Part shown: positions 25,901 through 34,458 of the stretch, piece after piece
Numbering within the stretch: the stretch's first letter is position 1
Layout: each line of letters opens with the position of its first letter
Assembly (NCBI GenBank): GCA_963930775.1
Contig: OZ005698.1
Span: forward strand, 5,586,501 to 5,650,500
Direction of reading: 5' to 3'
From: Cliona cf. orientalis
Lineage: Eukaryota; Porifera; Demospongiae; Clionaida; Clionaidae
DNA: 64,000 nucleotides
Notes under the pieces: model-generated
Databases searched by the model: none
What the model saw: only the letters and a program-made list of their open reading frames with translations
What the model was told of the DNA's origin: nothing
Made by a program: the position numbers and the translations under genes

Positions 25901-28762
25901 AAATGGTGTGTTGCCAATTTTATCAATGCAAAAAGCATGAGGATTGTGAAAGAAACTCTCACTGAATTGAAGGATATATTAAAGCAAAAATTTTGTATCA
26001 TACTACCAAATTGCTATGATCTAAAAAAAGCTGAAGAAATCCTGCCGAAACTTTACTTTGATAGTTTTATCTGGCATCTCTCGGTCTATCTTGGACATGA
26101 GAGGGTTGGCTATCTGAATGAAAGACACCTAGGAAATCAGTTTGTTATATTCCCTGGATCACCTCTCCGTCAACTCAATGAAATACCAGAAATGCTTGTT
26201 TACGAGAAGACACTTGTCACAACTCAGCATTTTTTGCTTCAAGTATTGCCAGTAAAGGAAGAATGGGTTCAAGAAGCAATTCGGTTAGGAAAACTCAAGC
26301 ATCACCCTTTGAAGTGTGATATCTATAGTCATTACAAAGTTTCTCCATTAATCATTGCTAATGTTGGACCACATATTATTCAGTTTACTCTTCGAAAATG
26401 GCAGGCCACTCTTGAGCTAGAAAATGAAGTCGACATCAAACCTGTTTTCGAGTTCTGTCGTGACAAAGGACAGATAAGTGTTATCCTTCAAAATAGTTGT
26501 CACAAAACTGTGCACAAAGTCCTTCAAGCCCATATTAACAACATCAGAGAAGAATTGTCAGTTCAGGTTCAAGAGTATGGAGTCACAGAAGATATTGATA
26601 ACGTACGCATTGTTATAGGAGCAGGTGGATTGATTAAGCATATCCTAATGCCTGATCAGTACAGAACCGTAATGTTTAGAACACGTGACTGTGATGATTA
26701 TGACTTCAAAGACAAGTTTTATGAAGAAGCATTATCACATGGCAGCATTGAAAGGTATGATCACAAGATGTTTAAGAGAGAGCAGGCCTTGTTTGTGACA
26801 TTTTATCATCCAGAGGATGCCATGAGATGCACTCAAATGGCACTTCCAATAAATGTTACTATTGAGCCAAGACTGTATAAAACTCAAAATAGCCAACAAT
26901 TTTCACTACAGCTTGAATGGATTCGTAGAAAGAGAAAAGAATTTGCCTTCATTGAATTCATCAACGAGGAAAACTTGACAATAGCTGAACAACAACTATG
27001 CCTGCAATTTCCTAGAGGACTTCATGGAGTTCATGCCATAAGATATAGAAAGAGTAAAGACGGAAGTCAGATTTTTGCCACAAATGTTGATACAAATCTA
27101 ACCGATCAAGAGATTAAGCTAGACATATTGTCACGATTGCCTATGATGGATGAGGGAGATTTTGAAGTGAAATTGGGGTATCAAAAATCTTTTGAAACAC
27201 CTAAACACAAAGTTGACATGTTGAAGCAGCAGTTGCATGATTTGATCACAGCACAAGGTCATGTTAGAAGGGATCAGTATACACTATCCATGAATCATCC
27301 ACAAAATCAGCATAGGACTTTCAGGGCACGTATTCAGTTTAACTCTTCGGCTGATGGACACAAGGTATTTGAAGGATTGCAGAATGTTCTTATTGAAAAT
27401 GTGGCATTGAATATTACACCTCTTCTTTCATCAATAATTTCGTATTCAAAAGCAACATATGCATGCATTTCAGAGCCACTCACGGAAGTCATTAAAAGTA
27501 TTCAAGAAGATCATCCGTCAGTGACGTTCAACTTTGAAAAAGCTGTTCGTGGCTGTGAAAGACTGAGGCTATCATCAGATGATATTAATACTTTTATGAC
27601 AGCCAAACGTCTCCTTGAAGAGGCTGTTGGTCCTCTAGCAGTTGATTGCTCTCATACTCCAGTCCTTCATGAATTTATCCGTAGCAGAAACTGTCGACAA
27701 GTATTGGAGGGAGTAAAATCCAAAACTCTTACTTTTGTATTTCCTGACTATCAAACTTCCAGCATAAAAATCTATGGGACCAAGACCAATATGCGTCAAG
27801 CATATGAACAGATATTACAGTCTTTATCAGTATTTCAAGATGGGGTGCAATGTTATGAGATATCTCTAAGAAGTGGAAGACCCCCTGGTTTAATGAAATA
27901 TTTACTTTCTAAGTTTGATCCTGGTCTCAAACAACTTGAAAATAAGGTGGGAGTTGCTTCCGTCCGACTTAATCCAAGCCGTCAAGTACTGACTCTGTTT
28001 GCATCTGAGAATGGCTTTGATGAAGTTTCAGCTTTAATTGATGACTGTAGCAAAGATCTCAAATCAGCCACCCTTGTTGAGGAGAAAGATCAACATCATC
28101 ATGATAAAATTGAATGTTGTGTCTGTTTTACCATCATTAAGTCCCCTGGTGACATTTTCAGGCTTGAGTACTGTGGCCATGTATACTGCCGTGAATGCAT
28201 GTCATTACAGGTAGCACCAAGTGCGTTGTCCTTTCCTGTTGAGTGTGCAGCAGAGCAATGTTCTAAGCCATTTGTTTGGAAAGATTTCCTCAATCTTTCG
28301 CAAAGAATGATTGGTTTTGATCTTCGGTCTTTTGTAGCCAGCAGCCTCCGGTCCCATGCAGCAGCTAATCCCAATCTCGTGCGATTCTGTCCCACCCCAG
28401 ATTGTCCTGTTGTTTACACTGTATCTCATGATAATGAAATTGGAGAGCGTTTCTTCTGTGTTCACTGTGGGACCTCCACGTGTACCAAGTGTCATGATGC
28501 TTTTCATGAAGGCATCACCTGTGAACAAAATAAATTAAGCAAAGAGGGCAGCAAGGAATTAGACGAGTGGATGCAAAAGAACAAAAAATCCCGTAAGCAT
28601 TGTCCGAAGTGTAACATCCCCATTGAAAAGAATAAAGGCTGCAACCATATTCACTGTCGCCAGTGTTCAGCTGACATCTGCTGGGTGTGCCTCAAGTACT
28701 TTGACACACCCAATGATTGTTATCACCACTTGCACGATAAGCACGAAGGCCTCTGGGATTAG
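22955..28762 (+). CDS. RRM - DEAH-box RNA helicase - RBR E3 ligase fusion (DEAH11/12-like)
   Basis: One exon open for over 1,930 codons, ending TAG at 28760-28762. Residues below count from the in-frame TTG at 22934, directly after a stop. The exon most likely begins at the acceptor TTTTTCTCAG ending at 22954. There is no ATG before 23168 (residue 79), inside an RRM, so the true start is in an upstream exon I could not find. Order: RRM-like about 25-95 and 153-230; Ser-rich linker; coiled region about 385-470; helicase motif I GETGSGKST 516-524, DEAH 613-616, SAT 645-647, QRKGRAGR 813-820; HA2/OB-type region to about 1130; an unrecognised stretch; RING1 from C1728, IBR, RING2 with the conserved catalytic Cys in G-C1903-N-H. 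Known architecture: Arabidopsis DEAH11/DEAH12. Inferred role: RNA remodelling coupled to ubiquitin transfer. Confidence 0.9.
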   Translation, partial: AQTQAAQEANVIAIANPPLTYQVPSDVLTEHFNQFDEYVKRVDCFKCHSREFYKIRLTFSSQDQAKTAIIRMNGSMLLGKHKLKLQFESYTQRRRSLPVGRGELRDENLDHPLKVSSLSPISCMESKIPEVTSSVQHIDVAKQSCASVKVTNIKPQISKEALTAHFSNVGEVSHCKIYPQKERYGIIRFKCKEHAERAAKYLNGSEIVYRSYKSTIVVSLISDSSSFMCEQSPSSHSPNQGTEKRDRKQPSSSTSTKYKSDSSSAGKKSKSGATSKLACKPKCTKVIFQSTCVISKCTFQEYLEDYTTEIQFEVTDLRTQLEGVEIDVVFSSQNQAKTVLKQVLRHDPKLKGHISGKYNPLSDGTAQRKAIDDFRKSIASKINYFTSRHQDKVDSLQKELKNINSKRPTGKHIPLEQFELLESERKIVRQHIRECEQQYYEFESFCSELQTKLELFEMEASEISMETISKARKSFGRECNRYQIALPMYAYRKEITETVIASKVTVLIGETGSGKSTQLVQYLYEAGFGENGIIACTQPRKVAAISLAKHVSTEMGCILGHELGYKTGLRGKYSEKTRVLYMTDHTLLNECIADPEFSKYSCLIIDEAHERSLSTDLLLAFIKQCLPSRPDLKIIITSATIDPHLFVRFFGDDCPVITVPGRTYPVDVVYCYESDSAPPIDRDYVKDAAEQACKLHDSEPFGDFIVFLTSAVEIERACQLACNKLGESAVILPLHGKLQPEDQQKVFNEYEKRKIVFATNVAETSVTISGVKCIIDTGLAKELSFDPKKNMNSLEVRLISKSSAEQRKGRAGRTSSGKCYRLYSELVYKTMSQRSLPEILRVTLASTVLKLYEFGVTDVVRFSFVEEPDRATLEAAVESLMFLGAIKDGQLTELGKKMAALPIDPHYSKILFDGIEMGIGNEAATTVTISTLAGGVFFRAGSDEIKSESDMKTIEFCHPAGDQITYLHTYYQWSLQNGNDQIKWCVANFINAKSMRIVKETLTELKDILKQKFCIILPNCYDLKKAEEILPKLYFDSFIWHLSVYLGHERVGYLNERHLGNQFVIFPGSPLRQLNEIPEMLVYEKTLVTTQHFLLQVLPVKEEWVQEAIRLGKLKHHPLKCDIYSHYKVSPLIIANVGPHIIQFTLRKWQATLELENEVDIKPVFEFCRDKGQISVILQNSCHKTVHKVLQAHINNIREELSVQVQEYGVTEDIDNVRIVIGAGGLIKHILMPDQYRTVMFRTRDCDDYDFKDKFYEEALSHGSIERYDHKMFKREQALFVTFYHPEDAMRCTQMALPINVTIEPRLYKTQNSQQFSLQLEWIRRKRKEFAFIEFINEENLTIAEQQLCLQFPRGLHGVHAIRYRKSKDGSQIFATNVDTNLTDQEIKLDILSRLPMMDEGDFEVKLGYQKSFETPKHKVDMLKQQLHDLITAQGHVRRDQYTLSMNHPQNQHRTFRARIQFNSSADGHKVFEGLQNVLIENVALNITPLLSSIISYSKATYACISEPLTEVIKSIQEDHPSVTFNFEKAVRGCERLRLSSDDINTFMTAKRLLEEAVGPLAVDCSHTPVLHEFIRSRNCRQVLEGVKSKTLTFVFPDYQTSSIKIYGTKTNMRQAYEQILQSLSVFQDGVQCYEISLRSGRPPGLMKYLLSKFDPGLKQLENKVGVASVRLNPSRQVLTLFASENGFDEVSALIDDCSKDLKSATLVEEKDQHHHDKIECCVCFTIIKSPGDIFRLEYCGHVYCRECMSLQVAPSALSFPVECAAEQCSKPFVWKDFLNLSQRMIGFDLRSFVASSLRSHAAANPNLVRFCPTPDCPVVYTVSHDNEIGERFFCVHCGTSTCTKCHDAFHEGITCEQNKLSKEGSKELDEWMQKNKKSRKHCPKCNIPIEKNKGCNHIHCRQCSADICWVCLKYFDTPNDCYHHLHDKHEGLWD

Positions 28763-29308
28763 TGTGTATTTAGCTTATAGTGTATGGACAATAATGAGGT
28801 CATATATAATAGCTATAACTAGTTAGCTTTGATTATTATAATGTTTTAGTGAGTGATAATATACGTATACTTGTAGTGCCAATTCTAGATCTTAGCTGCT
28901 ATAACAATAATAATATTATTATGCTGTTATTTCTATCATTAAAATTTAAAATTGGTAGCTATATATTATTATATTGCAGCTAATTTCTGTACAGAAAGCG
29001 ATTAGCAATTGCAAATTTCTTTGACATGTAGACCACTTGCTGCGCATGCGCGCGGGAAACGCCCCGCGTGCACATGCGCGTTTCGATCTTGAATAATGAT
29101 AGGCCACGTCAGCTGCGCTGACAGGTGGAGTCATAGGTAGATATCTACATTCACGGTATCAGGAGGAATATTAATTACGTTATATTGAAGAGATCCAAGC
29201 TCTTTCAAAATTGATAGGAACTCACATAATTTAACTGCTGTTGTAAGTATAATATAATTTTAGATCATAGCTATATTACAAGTACGTATACTGCAATCTG
29301 ATTGGCCA

Positions 29309-31188
29309 TTAGGCCATACCAAATTGATTACATGTTTCACGGACAGGCTGACTACAAATGTTGACCCGGACAGCAGGGAAAAAAATAAAAATAAAAAGAT
29401 GAATCTCATTAAAAATGTTATTAACAAACCGCCAAAAGTATCCCGCTCCCATGATAATGTCACCACAGTTCGAGATTTGATGACGTCTCGACCACGTTTG
29501 ACCCGGATGCATTGCTCAACCACGCAGCCATGATGCAGATGGCGATCGACAACAAAGTCAGTCACTTCAACTGCACTGTACATGCTGTACTAGTAGCTAC
29601 ATGTAGCTGTCATTACTAGTACTAGTAGATACTAATTAACACGCTTTTGCCACACCCACTAATTTATATATTTTTTCCTGATTTCTTTAAGGTAGCATTA
29701 AAGTGCGTGGGCGTGAGCGTCACGATTGGCTAATTCAATTAGCGAATCGTGAAGGGGCGTGGCCGAAGAGGCCATACGAGTGCTTTTGGTCGAAGGTGGG
29801 CGTGTCTAGAATCGGCCAGGGATGATTATGCGCGTGTAATTAGCGACCGGAAGTGGCCCCTGAAGAAAACACCGGTAATTGCCCACTTCAAAGCAAGATC
29901 AAAGCATTCTTTCTTAACTATTAACCGCAACGACTTAAAATTAAACACTAAGTAGAAATTAAACACTAAGTAGAAAAAAAGAAAAGATTTAAATAATTGA
30001 ATAATCTAATTCATGGGGGGTTTGGGAGTACTTGGGGAGATAATTTTTACATGGGCACGCAGAATGGGTCGAAACTAGAGATTTGACCGGACAGATTTTT
30101 GATTCACACATTACAATTAAAGTTACGGCCCTTTGAAGTTTCCCCATATGTTTGTACAGGGAAGCCATGCGTTTGCAATGTTTCTACCCACGCGCTACGT
30201 GAGGGGCGGGGCCACGCGCGCACATAAACGTGACGACCATTACCAACTTTTTGACAAAATTGAAATTTAGGCTGCCTGCTTGCATTGTATGGTTCCACTA
30301 TGCACCCAGCTCGATTATATGGTGGTTTTTGGACAATTTTTTTTCTGCTTAGTGTTCAGGTCGCCTTGAAAAAAAAAAAAAAAAAAAAGCCTTATTAGGC
30401 CTAATTAAGCATGTGGGCGTGTTCCTGGCACTGTGTGGAGTGTGTGCGTGTGCGTTAATGCAGGTTTTATTGCTTCTGATTGGGCGTGGCTTCACGGGCC
30501 AGTGCTTGGATATCGGCGCCTGGGACTTGGCCTCGGCGATAGGTGGGCGTGTCCCGGAAGCGGTGGTGACCTTTGAACCCCGCGTGGAGGCTTTGGGGGC
30601 GTGGCAGGAGGTCAAAGGTGAGGCCATGTCTGTTAATGAGGCACTGTACGCCGGTGCGATGGAGGGGACCGTACGGCTGGACGGAAGCTGACGATGGTTT
30701 GAAGCGGATGTGGTTGCGATGACGTGTTGTTACTCCGCCCACACAGGAAATGAGGTGAGCTCTTGTGTGGGCGGTGTGGCAGAACGGCCTCCAAGTGTTT
30801 GTGTGTGTTTTGGCCTTGAGGAAGCTGTGTGTTTTAATTGGGATTGATTGTGGGCTTCCGGTGGACATCCGGTGGTTAGTAGGCACTTGATTGAGAATGG
30901 TGGTCCTTGGGGAACAGGGTGGGGCTGTTTTGGGCGTGGCCTGGCCCCTCCCTTCCGGCTCGGCTTCCGGTCCATGGAGGATATTAAATGAACACTTCCG
31001 GCTCTAGCAGCAACACCCCTGAGACCTGTGCAATTAAAAGGGCGTGGTTACACAACATGCACCTCACTAATGACTTTGATGTGGTTTAGGTGTCATATCC
31101 CCCACCTCACGCCCACGCAATTTAATGGTACCTTAAAAATGGACCCGCCGGATCCGTGAAACATGAAATCAAATTGGTGTGGCCTTAG
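29309..31188. mobile_element. Composite inverted-repeat element of about 1.9 kb
   Basis: Outer arms: TTAGGCCATACCAAATTGAT.. at 29309-29343 pairs with 31153-31188 inverted, about 30 of 35 positions alike, sharing CATGTTTCACGGA. Inner arms: AAGGTAGCATTAAAGTGCGT.. at 29689-29716 pairs with 31106-31134 inverted. The interior 30.4-31.0 kb is GC-rich with many GGGCGTGG units and a TGTGTGGGCGG hairpin near 30730-30775. No transposase is recognisable; a 92-codon open frame at 30413-30691 is probably incidental. Confidence 0.65.
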
Positions 31189-31378
31189 CAGGCAGGTAGT
31201 CTATAATTATTCAAGTGATAGAATCCCTATAACTTCAGTATCCTCTGGGTAGCTATTTCAGTATTTTACTATACCGGTATGATCTAACTTTGTTAGACAC
31301 TGTTTAGTCGCACTTAGAAGACCTCAGGGCTCAGTAGAACCGTAGATAGTAGAATGGGGGGGGGGGGGGGGAGGGAGG

Positions 31379-31533
31379 GATTGGAAACATGTGTACAAAT
31401 TATAGGCCCGGATGCGAGGCGCATGCTTGTCACAGCACGCCCCCTTCTATAGATAATAGAGGGGGAGCAGCAATTGGAAACGTGTGTACAAAGTATGGGG
31501 ATGCGACGGCGCATGCTCGCCACAGCGCGCCCC
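31379..31533. repeat. Two diverged direct copies of a 65-base unit
   Basis: ATTGGAAACATGTGTACAAA at 31379 and ATTGGAAACGTGTGTACAAA at about 31471 begin two copies. Each continues through GGATGCGA..GGCGCATGCT and a CACGCCCC or GCGCCCC end. They are separated by a short spacer. Confidence 0.6.
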
Positions 31534-33249
31534 GTTCATGATGATAACACAGACAGTACATTACAGTACAACTATAGGGCCTTATATGGCGTCATGTGGC
31601 TTTATAGCTGGAGTAAACCTAGATCTACGGCTAAACCAAGCGTGGGGAGGAAAATTAAGAATTGTAACGTGATTTTGAACTATCGTTTTTATGTTTTACC
31701 TCATATAAAAACGTGGAGGAATTTTCTTTTGCCATTGGCGAGAGAATTCGAAGTGAGAGCGATAGGGCAGTGTCTACGGCTGCCTACCATGTGCTTTAGA
31801 AGCATTCGCGAGCTTTCTGGGGGTAGCACTCGGGTCTGCGAGCTTTATTAATAGCACGAGTTATACTCAGATTGAACTTACCTGTTGCGCTTGCTTTATA
31901 AAGAAGCACTATACTTCAGGTCATCGTTAGCACTCTTTGGCTGATGCTAGATCTATTGAGGTGTTTAATGAAGGCCTACATGCACCTCTTGCAGGTCCCA
32001 GGAAAATTCCATAAGGCCATGCAAACTGCAGCCCACCTATAGAAAAGATGCCTGCTTCTTTCTTTTTTTGACTCCAGGACCTCAGGTGACTCGGCTATGA
32101 TGCATAAAGACTCTCTCTTGGGCAACAAATACAGCCTTTGTGGTTTAGCAAAATTGTGCGACTTCTATCTCATGTTATTAAGTCTGCAGAAGCGGCTTCG
32201 TACGTGATAAAAAAATCGCGAGAGGATCATTATATCATCATTTACACACGACCCTGGACTGGGTTGCTATATCACGAAATTTAAAATCACGAAAACTAAT
32301 TCTGAGGGCCTTCTGTGACTTTCCACGAAATTAGCTAGCACTCCCGAAAAATTACCCACCATAAGGTATATAAAAATATAGTTTAGTGCAAGCTAGCTAT
32401 AGCTATTCCTAGGGTCCACTCTGTGATTTATAGAGCCATATAATTTTATGACCACCCCTTGGTTCTAGCCTCGAGCTAGGCGCCAGGCTCTCCCACGCGA
32501 GCTAACTATAGCTTAGTAAACTAGGCCATGCAGTGTGAGCTGAGCGCTATACAGTGGACTAGGTATCAAGAGGCTCCTCAGCAGTCAGCATAACAGCCAG
32601 TTCACAACTTGAAGAGACACACTGCTACCTGGGCAGCCTTCTTTGTCAGCCACCTTGAAGTTGAAGGACATGGCTAAGACTTTGTGTGCACGCGCGAACT
32701 TCGGTACCTCCCATCTACTAGCTACTGACAGTTGGCATAAGCATCTGCTATACATCCCTACGCTCGCTTTTGAGGGGTGCAAAAATAATGCAACTGAATC
32801 AAAACTGACTATCCTGAACCATTGTGACAACCAGAGAACAACCCTGAATGCCTCCCACATGCTGCACTCGACAAATTAATACATCAACATTAATAGGTGC
32901 GTAATAATTGAGAAAAGCAAGCAAAGGGATGTATAGCAGATGCTTATGCCTTACAAATCTTGTTTGTGTACTTTTTGACCCTGCATGCCATCCCTACTTC
33001 ATCCTTCGATTTTATTGGTTTTTATACTTGACAATGTGTATATTTAGATCGAACAGCAAATTAGATAGTTATACATAATATTATAATGAGTGTATATAAC
33101 ATATTTAACCATTTCTGCACACTTATGCAGACTAAGTACCCGCAACCTATAATAGAGTAAAAGATATAATAAAAACTTAATTAACCTTATTAAACCCAAA
33201 ATGTTCATTTGTTTAACACTTCTCTTCATTGTAACTATAGTCTATAAAG

Positions 33250-34458
33250 TTAGCTACTTTCACCAATTGAAATCTTCTTTCTCTCTGACATTTCAATTTC
33301 TGAATCAGTCGTATGCTTGTTACCCAAAACGTAGGATGTATCTAAATTAATATTACATGATAGTAAATTAATTTGGTAGTACTGGCTACTCATCATGATT
33401 ATAATCACAAAATGAAACAGACCTGGTTTATTCTTCTTTCTTCGTCTATGGCGACAACAGCAGACACCCACAAGCACAGTTACAGCTATGATTATGAGTC
33501 CTTCTACAAGTCCAACAGCAATTACTATAGCTGTTATTGTTGTTGCAATGCCTGTGGTCGCATCTGTGCCATCTGTTGACTTCAGTGTTGTTCCCCTTGT
33601 TTCTTCAACATAAGAACTAGTGGTGGTTGGTGCAGATTTGGTTGTGTCTGTGCCATCTGTTGATTTCACTGTTGTTCCCTTTGTTTCTTTAACATCAGAA
33701 CCAGTGGTGGTATCCCCATCAGTGGATGTTGTTTCAGAGCTTGTTGTTGCAATGCCTGTGGTTGCAACTGTGCCATCTGTTGACTTCAGTGTTGTTCCCG
33801 TTGACCTATCAATATCAGAACTAGTGGTGGTTGGTGCAGATGTGGTTGCATCTGTGCCATCTGTTGATTTCAGTGTTGTTCCCCTCGTTTCATTAACATC
33901 AGAACCAGTGGTGGTATCCCCATCAGTATTTGTGGTTGGTGCAGATGTTGTATATTGTGAATCTGTCACAATATCTATCATAGAATTAATTAATCAAAAG
34001 TTAATAATGCATGACATGTACACAGTTCTGCTCATGAGTATACAGTAGCCATATAAATAAGCATCAATAATCACTTAGATAAGCTAGCTGTTCACTCTTA
34101 CCTTCAATAACAACTATGACTGTCTCTTCTGCGGGATCACTTGTCATGACAAGCTGGGACTGAATATCTGGAATAAGTCTAGCTCTGCAAGTGAAATTGT
34201 CGCTATCAGCTGGGTCGGTTACCAAGTACACTGTCAGGACACTTGTGTAAACTGGCCAAGAATCAGCATCAGATGATATAGACACACCATCAGTGGTGTT
34301 TGATAGAGGTGTTGTTCCCCGGAGCCAAGTCACTGAAACAGTCACAATATCAGCAATGGCTGGATTGATAGAAATGCTGCACACGATGTCGAGTGAACTT
34401 CCAACTTGAGCATAAAGCACTCCACCAGAGGCCAAGATAGACACATTGGGTGTGGGCA
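33250..34458 (-). other. Giant gene block J: Ig domain, Ser/Thr stalk, TM helix and cytoplasmic tail
   Basis: Exon 34102-34458 encodes an I-set-like Ig domain (C-S-I-S, W-L-R-G, D-x-D-N-F-T-C-R-A). Exon 33250-33974 starts with about 120 residues rich in Thr, Ser, Asp and Gly, built of repeats around T-T-L-K-S-T-D-G-T. The TM helix follows at about 33460-33540 (AIVIAVGLVEGLIIIAV..), then C-C-C and a basic R-H-R-R-R-K-K stop-transfer motif. The remaining tail of about 50 residues ends in an acidic/Ser segment. The orientation is type I. An 81-base in-frame intron (33342-33422, phase 1) may remove a hydrophobic part of the tail. Confidence 0.75.

Larger units (their letters stand above)
28763..33249. 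other. Repeat-rich convergent intergenic region
   Basis: It lies between the 3' ends of the helicase (+) and the giant gene (-). ATTAAA at 28938-28943 could serve the helicase. TTTATT at 33011-33016 (AATAAA on -) could serve the giant gene, 234 bases past its stop. It holds the large element 29309-31188, an A-run near 30369-30388, a G-run at 31356-31371 and a direct duplication at 31379-31533. From 31.6 to 33.0 kb I see only AT-rich DNA and a degenerate MITE-like stretch near 32205-32370. Confidence 0.5.

Noticed and set aside
30413-30691. 92-codon + strand frame with an N-terminal hydrophobic stretch
   Set aside because: It lies inside a repetitive GC-rich element between inverted arms, and low-complexity GGGCGTGG units explain the open frame.
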